NCBI RefSeq assembly: GCF_038443385.1
Contig: NZ_CP151726.1
Coordinates: 8,680,001 to 8,744,000, forward strand
Length of the DNA: 64,000 nucleotides
Origin: Stieleria varia
GTDB lineage: Bacteria > Planctomycetota > Planctomycetia > Pirellulales > Pirellulaceae
Direction of reading: 5' to 3'
Part shown: positions 19,762-28,170 of the stretch, piece after piece
How positions within the stretch are numbered: position 1 is the first letter of the stretch
Layout: each line of letters starts with the position of its first letter
Notes under the pieces: model-generated
What the model saw: only the letters and a program-made list of their open reading frames with translations
Databases searched by the model: none
What the model was told of the DNA's origin: nothing
Made by a program: the position numbers and the translations under genes

Positions 19762-21057
19762 ATGAGTTTGAATGTCAAAATCTCACGTCGAAGTGCTCTC
19801 TACGTTGGGACGACGGCGGTGTTCGGACACCAACTGTCCGCCGCCGTTTCGGCCCTCGCTGCGAACAGGTCGGGGAAAGCCAAGAATGTGATCCTGCTGT
19901 GGCTTGATGGCGGTCCATCAACGATCGACATGTGGGATCTAAAACCCGATGCACCTGATCAGATTCGGGGCGAATTCAAACCGATCCCAACCAGTGCATC
20001 GGGAGTTCAGATCTGCGAGCATTTTCCAGAACTCGCCAAGGTCATGGATCGATGTTTACTGATCCGAAGCATCACGCACAGCATCCCTGCTCATGGGCCG
20101 GGGACGCAGTACCTGATGACCGGCCGGTTGCCTTCCGCTGCGCTGCAGCACCCTTCTGTCGGATCGCTGGTTGCAAGCCAACTTTCCGACGATCGAGCTT
20201 CCCTTCCTCCTTACGTGACGTTTGCCGCCCCACAAGGAGCCGGAGCGGGCTTCCTCGGGTCGGCTTGGAATCCCTTTGATCTGGACGCTGACGCTCGGGA
20301 ACTGCCTCGTGGGGTCTCGTTGAATCGTAGTGACGATGCCAGTGACGCGGAAAGGCAACTCAAGCAGTTTCAAAAGCGACTGGCTCTTCGTAAACAGTTC
20401 GACTCCGGATTTGATCGGCTCAATCAAGACGAAGTCGTCGAGGGGCTGAATCGTTTTTCACAACAAGCCATCGACGTGCTCTCAAAAGACTCGGTTCGCG
20501 GTGCGCTTGATTTGGAAAAAGAAAACGCCACGCGGCGTGACAGGTTTGGCGCAGGGAGTTTGGGACGCAACTCACTTCGAGCCTGTCGGCTGATCGAAGC
20601 CGGTGCTCGATTCGTGACCGTTACGTTCGGTGGTTGGGACACGCATCAAGGTAATTTCACAGCGCTTCGCCAGAACTTGCTTCCGCAGTTGGACAAGACG
20701 CTTTCGGTGCTGATCCTAGACTTGGAGGAGCGTGGTCTTTTGGACTCAACCATTGTTCATTGCGTTGGTGAGTTTGGTCGGACCCCCGTCGTCAATGGTG
20801 GCGGCGGTCGTGATCACCACTCACTCGCGATGACGGCCCTGCTCGCCGGTGGCGGATTCCCCGCCGGATCAATCATTGGGGCAACGGACCAGGAGGGTTA
20901 CGAGCCGATCGAATCCCCCTGTTCGCCCACGAAGCTAACGGCGACGATTCTTCATCAGCTCGGCATCGACGGAAACACACAAGTACAGACACCCTCCGGC
21001 CGAAACGTCCGTCTTATTCCCGAGGCGGTCACTCCGCTAGCCCGGATCATTCATTAG
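19762..21057 (+). CDS. DUF1501 protein, Tat-type signal
   Basis: A 431-residue protein with a twin-arginine head (KISRRSALYVGTTAVFG), then the DUF1501 core, which belongs to the alkaline-phosphatase/sulfatase-like fold: LLWLDGGPSTIDMWDLKP near the start, SITHSIPAHGPGTQYLMTG, FGGWDTH and VGEFGRTPVVNGGGGRDHH with its metal-ligand-like residues. DUF1501 proteins are the usual partner of DUF1549/1553 cytochromes; 30 bases separate the two genes here. The final codons and the TAG stop (21055-21057) lie inside the start of the long dispersed palindrome, so the repeat supplies the C-terminal residues (ARIIH). Confidence 0.9.
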   Translation: MSLNVKISRRSALYVGTTAVFGHQLSAAVSALAANRSGKAKNVILLWLDGGPSTIDMWDLKPDAPDQIRGEFKPIPTSASGVQICEHFPELAKVMDRCLLIRSITHSIPAHGPGTQYLMTGRLPSAALQHPSVGSLVASQLSDDRASLPPYVTFAAPQGAGAGFLGSAWNPFDLDADARELPRGVSLNRSDDASDAERQLKQFQKRLALRKQFDSGFDRLNQDEVVEGLNRFSQQAIDVLSKDSVRGALDLEKENATRRDRFGAGSLGRNSLRACRLIEAGARFVTVTFGGWDTHQGNFTALRQNLLPQLDKTLSVLILDLEERGLLDSTIVHCVGEFGRTPVVNGGGGRDHHSLAMTALLAGGGFPAGSIIGATDQEGYEPIESPCSPTKLTATILHQLGIDGNTQVQTPSGRNVRLIPEAVTPLARIIH

Positions 21058-21126
21058 CCGGCACGCGATAGCGTCCGGTTCCCGATTACAGGTGTAAGAA
21101 CCGGACGCTATCGCGTGGCGGCTGAT
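21053..21126. repeat. Long dispersed palindrome, copy 2
   Basis: Same element as at 6824-6898: CGATAGCGTCCGGTTC and GAACCGGACGCTATCG arms with a different 14-base loop. It begins within the last codons of the DUF1501 gene and may act as its transcript end, though no T run follows. Confidence 0.85.
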
Positions 21127-21269
21127 ATGCGCAACCTGTTTTCGTGCCAATCCGCGTAAACCGTTTCTTGCAAACGTATTGCGAAGACTGTAGTGAGTCG
21201 CATGAATAATCCGAGCTAGATCTCAGCTAGAGGCATCCCCGGCGATGCTTTTTGGCGGGCGTGCCGATA

Positions 21270-21298
21270 TTCACCTATTCGACGTTTTGCCCTACAAT
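21270..21298 (+). promoter_or_regulatory. Probable tRNA promoter
   Basis: TTCACC (21270-21275) and TACAAT (21293-21298) with a 17-base spacer end 13 bases before the mature tRNA 5' end, as expected for a tRNA with a very short leader. Confidence 0.5.
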
Positions 21299-21311
21299 GC
21301 CGATCCCCTAG

Positions 21312-21385
21312 GGGGCGGTAGCTCAGTTGGTTAGAGCAGGGCACTCATAATGCCTGGGTCGCGGGTTCAAGTCCTGCCCGCCCTA
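21312..21385 (+). tRNA. tRNA with CAU anticodon (Met elongator or Ile2)
   Basis: A full cloverleaf of 74 bases. Acceptor stem GGGGCGG pairs with CCGCCCT (first pair G-U), the D arm is TAGCTCAGTTGGTTAGAGC, the anticodon loop CTCATAA carries CAT at 21346-21348, and the T arm GCGGG-TTCAAGT-CCTGC closes with one G-U pair. Discriminator A; CCA is not encoded. Elongator Met and the lysidine-modified Ile2 tRNA share this anticodon. The GGTCGC and TTCAAGTCC stretch looks like Ile2, but I cannot decide from sequence alone. Not an initiator, as the three G-C pairs of the initiator anticodon stem are lacking. Confidence 0.92.
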
Positions 21386-21673
21386 TTACTTCTGATTCCG
21401 TCATGATGCCGACTTTCGGCATCGCGGCGGCTCTTGATCATCTGCCTTTCTCCGGCCAGTCAGGCAAGAGTGCCCGGCCTACAGCGATTGAATTCCCCCC
21501 GCTAAGTCAATCAACAAGCTGCTCGACCAGTCTGAGAGATTTTTCTTGGGAAATATCAGTTTCCTTGTCCCCGATGATGGCGCTTCATTTCGGTAATCTC
21601 TTGTGGGACCTCCCGCTCAGTTCATGTCGCAACCTCAAGCTGATTTCCAGTGAACTCCGGTCAGGACGAATGC
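21386..21673. other. 288-bp gap between tRNA and second sigma gene
   Basis: A 92-codon open frame (21403-21681) overlaps the sigma gene in another frame and has no family likeness. I see no RNA gene or clear terminator after the tRNA. Confidence 0.35.
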
Positions 21674-22234
21674 GTGGATGAAAACGCTGCACTTTCCAAG
21701 ATGATCAGCCCGATCAAGGACCGAATGTTTGCCACCGTTTGGCGTATCCTACGACACCCTCAGGATGCCGAGGACGCTTTGCAAAACGCTTTGGTTGCTG
21801 TCTGGCGACGTCAAGCTCAGGTGAAAATGCATCCTGCTCCACAGGCCCTTATTCTTCGAATCTGTGCGGATGCCGCGATCGATCTATTCCGTCGCCGTCG
21901 CATGGATCACGTCGATGTGAATCTATTCGAAGGTCGCCTCACAAGTGATGATTTGCTGCCTCTGGAGAACTTGGTCAGAGACGAACGACTCGACAACGTA
22001 ATGGCAGCGATCTCAAGGCTGTCGCCTCATCAGGCCACTGCGATTGTCATGAAATACATTCAAGCAGAACCTCACGCCCAAATTGCCGAGGCGCTCGATT
22101 GTTCGATTGAGACGGTTCGCGAGCACCTTTCTCGTGGACGAACACGGCTTGAACGAATGCTGGCGAACTTAGGATCTGATCCATTGCCAAGGAAAGTCAC
22201 TTCACCCAATTGTCGGGAGAACAAAGATGAATGA
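21674..22234 (+). CDS. ECF-type RNA polymerase sigma factor
   Basis: About 186 residues with a sigma-2 region (DRMFATVWRILRHPQDAEDALQNALVAVWRR) and a sigma-4 helix-turn-helix (LSPHQATAIVMKYIQAEPHAQIAEALDCSIETVREHLSRGRTRLERML). The start is uncertain: GTG 21674 has AGGA seven bases before it; GTG 21650 in the same frame gives eight more residues and no visible ribosome site. The stop overlaps the start of the following membrane-anchored gene by eight bases, so the two are co-translated. The neighbour probably acts as its membrane partner or target. Confidence 0.88.
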   Translation: MDENAALSKMISPIKDRMFATVWRILRHPQDAEDALQNALVAVWRRQAQVKMHPAPQALILRICADAAIDLFRRRRMDHVDVNLFEGRLTSDDLLPLENLVRDERLDNVMAAISRLSPHQATAIVMKYIQAEPHAQIAEALDCSIETVREHLSRGRTRLERMLANLGSDPLPRKVTSPNCRENKDE

Positions 22235-23549
22235 AAACGACATCAACCGAACAAACGCCGACGTTCTATTGAAGCCGTTTTCACAAATCGCTGTACCGCC
22301 TGATGTTGTCCAGCGGCTAGATGCATGCTGCGATGAGTTCTTCAAAGAATCCAAGAGAGAGGGCAATGTCATGCATCGCAATGGATTGATGAAAGCACTC
22401 TTTCATCACGCGACAATCAGCGTACTTTCCCTCAGCGTGTGCGTATTGTTCGTCGCCGGTTGGTTCGTGTTCAGTTTTGGGGCACCGTCAAGAGCTTTTG
22501 CACAAGTGAGGGAGGCGGTTCAGAATATGCAGAACGCCATCATCACCTATGAAAACCCAAATCAGCCAGAACAGAACATGAAGGTTTACCTTCTCAAGTC
22601 CGGGGCGTTTCGACAGGAATTTAGCAATGGACTGGTAAGGATATGCAGCCCCGATGGAGAACGTTGCCTGGGCTTAGAAACAGACTCCAAGACAGCGTGG
22701 TATTCAACGGTCGAGGGTCAATCGGATGCATGGTATCCGATTCGCAAAATCATGGACGCGACGCGATCAGGCATTCAATCACTTGGAACTCGCGAAGGGG
22801 GATCACACAGAGGATTTCTTGTCGAAAGTGAATCAGAACCGATCCGTCTTGAGATTTGGGTGGATGTCGAGACTGATTTACCAGTCGAAGTCGTTGAATC
22901 GCCCGCCACGCCAGACGATCCGCTTTACTCACATCGGCATTCAACGTTGCGATTCAAGTTCAACCGTGACATTGCCAGGGAGCTGCTCAGCCTGACTCCG
23001 CCAGAAGGCTACCGCCTAGTCAATAGTGGACCGAGCGTTCCGATGCCGGAGGTTCCGCACGGGATTGACATGCGAAAACTGGAACTCAAACCCGGACTCG
23101 GAATGGGCGGACTCACCTGGGGGGATGATTTGGGTGCCGCGAAGAAGCAAATTGGGCCGCCGAGCGAAGTGAATTACTGCTACACGATTGATGGTCAAAG
23201 GTTTCAATCCAGAACGAAGCCAGATGATGCATCCATCGACTACATTCTCGCTGAGTTTGACGCACTTGGACTCACCCTAAATTTTCGAGAGGGTGGCGGA
23301 TTGTTTTCCGTCGCCGTGGAATCAGGGATTCCTGACGCTGGAGTCCGCAGCTTTCCGGGGAAGACAAGTGAAAACATTTCGATCGGGGATTCGTTCGATC
23401 AGATTCTTGAGGCATACGGAAAACCGACTCGTTTCAGAGGACCGGCCAAGTCTCCTTTCGCTGTCATTTACCAGAACTTGGGAGTTGCATTCGTTTTGGA
23501 AGAAGGTCAAGTAACAGGGATATTGGTCACGGAGAAGGAATCAAAGTAA
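22227..23549 (+). CDS. Membrane-anchored LolA-like protein paired with the sigma factor
   Basis: A 440-residue protein with a cytoplasmic head of about 70 residues, one membrane segment (about 72-92, SVLSLSVCVLFVAGWFVFSF) and a long outer part. The outer part begins VREAVQNMQNAIITYENPNQPEQNMKVYLLKSGAFRQEF and continues through LEIWVDVETDLPVEVVE, resembling the outer-membrane-lipoprotein-sorting (LolA-like) domains of planctomycete proteins found beside ECF sigma genes. The last 150 residues (from about GMGGLTWGDDLGAAKKQIGPPSE) form a separate repeat-like region with two similar halves (GDDLGAAKKQIGPPSE; GDSFDQILEAYGKPTR). It overlaps the sigma gene by eight bases. An anti-sigma role through the N-terminal head is possible but not shown. 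Confidence 0.8.
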   Translation: MNENDINRTNADVLLKPFSQIAVPPDVVQRLDACCDEFFKESKREGNVMHRNGLMKALFHHATISVLSLSVCVLFVAGWFVFSFGAPSRAFAQVREAVQNMQNAIITYENPNQPEQNMKVYLLKSGAFRQEFSNGLVRICSPDGERCLGLETDSKTAWYSTVEGQSDAWYPIRKIMDATRSGIQSLGTREGGSHRGFLVESESEPIRLEIWVDVETDLPVEVVESPATPDDPLYSHRHSTLRFKFNRDIARELLSLTPPEGYRLVNSGPSVPMPEVPHGIDMRKLELKPGLGMGGLTWGDDLGAAKKQIGPPSEVNYCYTIDGQRFQSRTKPDDASIDYILAEFDALGLTLNFREGGGLFSVAVESGIPDAGVRSFPGKTSENISIGDSFDQILEAYGKPTRFRGPAKSPFAVIYQNLGVAFVLEEGQVTGILVTEKESK

Positions 23550-23623
23550 ATCGGGCGAAACGAAATAACCCTAATCCGACCGAAATCATTAGAGAGACTT
23601 GAGATCATGGTGACGGGCGCGAG

Positions 23624-25168
23624 CTACTTGCCTTCCTCTGGCCAGTCGTCGGTGCGGAAGGGGGAGGCGGGGAGGTCGGCTGCGTTGTACAGGCTGATCA
23701 CGGGGTTGGCTGCCCAGGCGTAGCGGACGGCGACCGGCTGGTCGATCTTGCTGCTGCTGACGATCACTTTGTCGCCCGCGATATTGGCGTCCGCCCAAAC
23801 GAATTTCTTGTCCTCGCCGCAGATCGCAAATCCGGTGACTTGATCGGTGCTGGATTTCAAGCCGTCTGCGTTCTCGAATTCGATCACCACTTTGTTTCCG
23901 TCGATCGACGAGGACTTGTAAACCGGCCCCATGGGGATCAGGTCGCGGCCGTACACGTCTGCTAGTGCCCACTGGGCCAAACGATAGCCGACGGTTTGTT
24001 TGTCTTTGGGGTGAATGTCTTTTTCTTCACCGACATCAATGGTGATCGCCATACCTGTGTGGGGCAGCGACAAGGTTTTCATCATGCCCTCTTGGACCAG
24101 TGTCCAACCGTTGGTCTCGGAGGGTTCTTTTTGTGGGGCGCGAAAGTTCGGCAGTTGCACCCAAGCGAAGGGAAAGTTGCCTTGCCCCCAACGTGCCCGC
24201 CAATCGTTGATCAAGGTTTGCAGTTGGACCCCGTAGAGGTGCGAGAAGCCACGTCCGGAGCTGTTTTCTCCTTGGTACCAGATCGCGCCCTTGATGGTGT
24301 AGCCCACGATGGGATTGATTTTGCCGTTGAACAGATTGGAGGGGTAGTTGCGATCATTTCGTGGGCGGGAGGCAAGCGACGGCTTTCGTGGGGGCTTTGC
24401 GCCGTCCTGCTTGGCTTGTTGAACTTTTCTTTCGTAGGCTTTCATCGCTCGTTCGTAGTTGGCCTTGGCGGTCTCTGCATCGTACTTGGCGTCGTCTGCG
24501 TTCCAGGCATCCAAGCGAGGCTTGATTGCTTCGACGGCCGATTGCGCGGGCATGCTGGTCCACGATTCGACCGAAGTGCCGCCGACCGACGAGTTGATCA
24601 AGCCGATGGGAACGCCGAGTTCGTGATGCAATCGCTTGCCAAAGAAATAAGCGGTTGCGGAAAAACCCCCGACGGTTTGCGGGCTGCAAATCGTCCAGTT
24701 GCCTTGGCAAGTTTCTTGCGGTTGCGTGGCGTGCCCGGAGTCGACTTTGAACATGCGGATTTGGGGCAAGTCGGCTGCGGCGGCTTCTTTTTCGAAATCT
24801 CTTGCACGGCTGACCGTCATCGCCATGTTGGACTGACCCGAGCAGAGCCAGACCTCACCGACGAGGATGTCTTGGATGGTTTGTTGGGAGCCATCGCCGG
24901 CGATCGTCATCTGGTAAGGCCCGCCGACCGGGGGCGGATCAATTTGCACTTTCCATCGGCCTTGATCGTCAGCCGTTGCGGTCGCCTTGTGGTCTGAGAT
25001 TTGTACCGTGATCTCGCTGCCGGCGGTCGCCCAGCCCCACACCGTTGCGTCTTCATCGCGTTGCAAGACCATGGAGTCGTTGATCGGTGCAGCAAGCTTG
25101 AGTTCGGCCTGCGAAAACGTTGCGCAGCCGAGCACCAGTGCAGCGGCGAGACAGAAACGGTGGATCAT
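23624..25168 (-). CDS. Sialate O-acetylesterase-like exported esterase (SASA family)
   Basis: A 514-residue protein with a signal peptide (MIHRFCLAAALVLGCATFSQA). The catalytic block CSGQSNM, the conserved IWYQGENS and the DIHPKDKQTVGYRLA region with the likely catalytic His are all present, so it should be an active SGNH-type esterase removing acetyl groups from sugars. Between the two halves (about residues 230-270) lies a charged helical stretch (AKANYERAMKAYERKVQQAK) where the second copy in this window (40572-42518) carries a jelly-roll insert. It is divergent from the APC permease gene and convergent with the preceding LolA-like gene. The substrate is likely an algal or bacterial acetylated glycan; this is inference from the family. 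Confidence 0.9.
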   Translation of the reverse strand: MIHRFCLAAALVLGCATFSQAELKLAAPINDSMVLQRDEDATVWGWATAGSEITVQISDHKATATADDQGRWKVQIDPPPVGGPYQMTIAGDGSQQTIQDILVGEVWLCSGQSNMAMTVSRARDFEKEAAAADLPQIRMFKVDSGHATQPQETCQGNWTICSPQTVGGFSATAYFFGKRLHHELGVPIGLINSSVGGTSVESWTSMPAQSAVEAIKPRLDAWNADDAKYDAETAKANYERAMKAYERKVQQAKQDGAKPPRKPSLASRPRNDRNYPSNLFNGKINPIVGYTIKGAIWYQGENSSGRGFSHLYGVQLQTLINDWRARWGQGNFPFAWVQLPNFRAPQKEPSETNGWTLVQEGMMKTLSLPHTGMAITIDVGEEKDIHPKDKQTVGYRLAQWALADVYGRDLIPMGPVYKSSSIDGNKVVIEFENADGLKSSTDQVTGFAICGEDKKFVWADANIAGDKVIVSSSKIDQPVAVRYAWAANPVISLYNAADLPASPFRTDDWPEEGK

Positions 25169-25317
25169 GATGAGTGACCGGTGGGCAGGAAGGATAGATT
25201 GCTGGTAGGTGGGGGAATCTCATTGTAATCTATGCGTGACGGATCGAGGCATTGATGGCTCTTGATAAGCTACGGGGACGATGATCTGGTGTTTGTTTCT
25301 TTCACAAGGCGGTTTTG

Positions 25318-26811
25318 ATGGAGTCCCAGGCGAGCGAGCAAGCAGAGACGTCCGATTCGCAGCACGATGTGCAGGGCGATACACAGAACGATGCTCGACT
25401 CCATCGAATCGGGTTGCCTTCGGCGGCGGCGATCGTTGCCGCGAGCATGATCGGCGCGGGGGTTTATACCACCAGTGGATTCACCATCGCGAGCTTACAG
25501 TCACCCGGGTGGGTCATGGTCGCATGGGCGGTCGCCGGGGTGATCGCGATTTGCGGCGCGTTGTGCTACGGGGCGCTGGCGAAAGCATTCACGGACTCTG
25601 GTGGCGAGTACTTGTTTCTTTCCAAGACCGTTCATCCGATCGCCGGTTTGATGGCGGGTTGGGTTTCTTTGCTGGCGGGATTCACCGGCCCAATCGCCTA
25701 CGCTGCAAAAACATTTGAGTCGTATCTCTCCGAAGCACCCTGGGTGGGCAGACTGGGTTTGAACGCGATCGTGCAGCGGCCTGGGATGACCGCCAGCGTG
25801 ATCGTGCTTTGCGCAGCCGTATTCCATTCGATCGGATTGCGTCGAGGCGCTCGGATCCAGGACTTGGTGGTGCTGATCAAGTTCCTGATGATCGGATTGT
25901 TCTTGGTGATCGCTTTTACTGCCATCGGGTCTTGGCAGGGACTCCAAGAAGCCGATGCGGGGGTCCTGGAAACCTCAGCGGCATCGGCGGAGGTGGCCAC
26001 GACGGACGAAACGGAGAACGATGCGAAAACGTCGACGCTTGCGTTTGTCGTGATGTTCGCCAACTCGCTGATGTGGATCGCATTGAGTTACAGCGGGTTC
26101 AATGCCGCCGTTTACGTGGCGGGTGAAGTCGACCGGCCGGAACGCAATGTGCCAAGAGCGTTGCTGTTGGGGACGCTGCTGGTCACCTTGGTCTACTTGT
26201 TGCTCAACGCGGTGTTTGTTTATGCGCCGACGCGGGAGTCCATCGCCGGTCAGCCCAACGTGGCCACGATCGCGGCGGCGGCGGTCAGCGAAGCGTTCCC
26301 GGAGGACTCACAACTGGGCGGCGGGCGTTTGACGGAGTGGGTTCGTCTATTGATCATGTGCGGCTTGTTCACCTCCGTCAGTGCGTTGGTGATGACTGGG
26401 CCTCGGGTCTACGCCAAGATGGCTGCGGATGGGTACCTGCCACGCTGGATGAATTTTCAGGGAAACGTGCCGGTGGTTTCGATTTGGTTTCAGGCTGTGT
26501 TGGGAATCCTCGTGATCCAGTTCACGCGTCTGAAAAGCTTGCTCGACTATCTGTCCTTTACCTTGGCGGTCAGTGCGGCGTTGACGGCCAGCGTTGTTTT
26601 TGTCTTGCACCGTCGTCCCGACAGTCCCGTCAAAGTGCCCTGGTATCCGCTGCCGCCGATCGTCTTTGTGGGCGGGACACTGCTGTCCGCGACCTTCACC
26701 GGGATCGACAAACCGCAATCGGCAATTGTCGCTCTGGCTACCCTGCTGCTGGGAGCGTTGATGTACCCTTGGTACTTAGATCGGCGTTCGACGGCGGACA
26801 CAAATGGCTAA
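25318..26811 (+). CDS. APC-superfamily amino acid permease
   Basis: A 497-residue transporter. The first membrane helix holds GLPSAAAIVAASMIGAGVYTTSGF, the glycine-rich substrate-binding motif of APC permeases, and about 12 hydrophobic segments follow. The long cytoplasmic head is acidic. It should import amino acids by proton or sodium coupling; specificity cannot be read. ATG 25318 is used; a TTG three bases upstream could also serve. No partner genes are obvious, though the stop overlaps a possible small frame (26804-27016) that leads directly into the HTH operon. Confidence 0.88.
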   Translation: MESQASEQAETSDSQHDVQGDTQNDARLHRIGLPSAAAIVAASMIGAGVYTTSGFTIASLQSPGWVMVAWAVAGVIAICGALCYGALAKAFTDSGGEYLFLSKTVHPIAGLMAGWVSLLAGFTGPIAYAAKTFESYLSEAPWVGRLGLNAIVQRPGMTASVIVLCAAVFHSIGLRRGARIQDLVVLIKFLMIGLFLVIAFTAIGSWQGLQEADAGVLETSAASAEVATTDETENDAKTSTLAFVVMFANSLMWIALSYSGFNAAVYVAGEVDRPERNVPRALLLGTLLVTLVYLLLNAVFVYAPTRESIAGQPNVATIAAAAVSEAFPEDSQLGGGRLTEWVRLLIMCGLFTSVSALVMTGPRVYAKMAADGYLPRWMNFQGNVPVVSIWFQAVLGILVIQFTRLKSLLDYLSFTLAVSAALTASVVFVLHRRPDSPVKVPWYPLPPIVFVGGTLLSATFTGIDKPQSAIVALATLLLGALMYPWYLDRRSTADTNG

Positions 26812-27016
26812 AATGGCCATGATTTCGCACTTGCTGCGTCCAGGAAACCCTTTGGGGGTAGCCGCGCGGTCACTCATCGACGAACATGGCTTGCAGTTGG
26901 AATTGCTGTGGTGCCATTCCGCGGCACAGAATAAACGTTTTGAACGTTTTGGCAGGATGAATTCGACAACTTTCGCAGATCGCGAAGACATACTTTTCTG
27001 GGGAAAGAAGAGCTGA
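26804..27016 (+). CDS. Possible small protein between permease and HTH gene
   Basis: A 70-residue frame from an ATG inside the permease stop (eight-base overlap) to a TGA that shares its last base with the ATG of the next gene. This double coupling is the main reason to list it. The product (MAKMAMISHLLRPGNPLGVAA at its start) has no recognised family. It may be a chance frame in a leader; the segment AAACGTTTTGAACGTTTT at about 26934 could be a regulatory site instead. Confidence 0.25.
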   Translation: MAKMAMISHLLRPGNPLGVAARSLIDEHGLQLELLWCHSAAQNKRFERFGRMNSTTFADREDILFWGKKS

Positions 27017-28167
27017 TGAGATACGCCTTTCGGTTAGCAGAATTATTGGGGCATACACCGGATCGTCGCAAACGACCCGGGACCATCAAATCCATCGTTG
27101 AACACACCGGGCTGGACCGCCACCAGGTGGCATCGCTGTTGAAAAATGAAGCGAAGTACATTCCGCTGGACGCACTTTCTCGATTGTGTGACTACTTGAT
27201 CGATCAAGGTCACGCGACCGCGGAGGAGTTGCCCGGCGCCCTGTTCGCAGTGAACCCGGAGAATTTCTGGGAGTTACTGGCCCGTCGTGGCGAGATCGAG
27301 ATCGTCGTCGGTGTGCGTCAGGGTGAGTCCAATACGTCACCCGAGGGCGCCACCGTGGTCGCCAGCGACGCGGTGCTCTTCGGCGAACTGCTCAGCGGTG
27401 TCTCCACCCTGGGCGGCGCGGCAAAGCACAAACGCGCACTGGATGAAGATGGCGATGCAATGGAGCGACCGGAAGCTCCGATGCCCGATCGCTTGCAGCA
27501 AACCTTGGTGTGGAGCCCCGGCCAAGTTTCTCTGGAAGACGCCCAGGCGCGTGCTGCAGAAGTTTTCAACGGGTTTGCCGAAGCGACCGGCGATCGCGGA
27601 TTGGTTTGCATCGGCAGTGTGAAGAGCAATCCGGTCGTCGAGCTGCTGTTCTCGGACGCCTTTGGTTGCACGCCATTTGTCACCGAAGACGACGTGGACG
27701 ATGTCTCCGCACGATCCTGTCCATTCTTCTTGCGATACCGGGACACAGACCCTCACCCAGACAGCGCCTCGGCCGGCATGCGGTTGAGCAAGAACGAGGA
27801 CGCGCCGGAACCGGGATTCTATTTCGAGAAAGACGACGGCACTTGGCAATACGCCGGTGGCGACAACAAGGACACCGCGCTGGTGTTTTATATCTACCGA
27901 GAAGCTCTTGGTCGTTTGGACATGGTGCTCAGCGGTTTCTCCGGCCGAGCGACCCGCTTGCTTTCCAAGACGATCGCGATTCGCGGCGAAGAGTTTTGGC
28001 CGCCGGTGTATGAGAAAGGTGGCGACATGGTCGGTGCCTATCTGGTCCAGTATGGCAAACCCGACGGTGAACCCAATCGCGACGACTTGATGTACAACAC
28101 GGGTGCTGCCGCGGAGATCATGCCGCTGCCGACCAAAGCGATTGAACGACGCATGGCAAGACGATAA
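27016..28167 (+). CDS. Helix-turn-helix protein of unknown function
   Basis: A 383-residue protein whose first 75 residues form an XRE-like helix-turn-helix (TIKSIVEHTGLDRHQVASLLKNEAKYIPLDALSRLCDYL). The rest is not a domain I recognise: about 80-180 is followed by VSLEDAQARAAEVFNGFAEATGDRGLVCIGSVKSNPVVELLF and an acidic region, ending in a basic tail. No membrane segment. GAAAGAAGAG lies ahead of the ATG. The methyltransferase gene begins three bases after the stop, so the protein may regulate or work with the operon of methyltransferase, permease and lipoate ligase-like protein. Confidence 0.75.
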   Translation: MRYAFRLAELLGHTPDRRKRPGTIKSIVEHTGLDRHQVASLLKNEAKYIPLDALSRLCDYLIDQGHATAEELPGALFAVNPENFWELLARRGEIEIVVGVRQGESNTSPEGATVVASDAVLFGELLSGVSTLGGAAKHKRALDEDGDAMERPEAPMPDRLQQTLVWSPGQVSLEDAQARAAEVFNGFAEATGDRGLVCIGSVKSNPVVELLFSDAFGCTPFVTEDDVDDVSARSCPFFLRYRDTDPHPDSASAGMRLSKNEDAPEPGFYFEKDDGTWQYAGGDNKDTALVFYIYREALGRLDMVLSGFSGRATRLLSKTIAIRGEEFWPPVYEKGGDMVGAYLVQYGKPDGEPNRDDLMYNTGAAAEIMPLPTKAIERRMARR

Positions 28168-28170
28168 GGC

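Noticed and set aside
21312-21385. Naming the tRNA as initiator Met
   Set aside because: The anticodon stem lacks the three consecutive G-C pairs of initiators and the first acceptor pair is G-U, not the initiator mismatch.
23996-24997. 333-codon plus-strand frame
   Set aside because: It lies wholly antisense to the acetylesterase gene, whose catalytic motifs and signal peptide are clear; long antisense frames are expected at this GC content.
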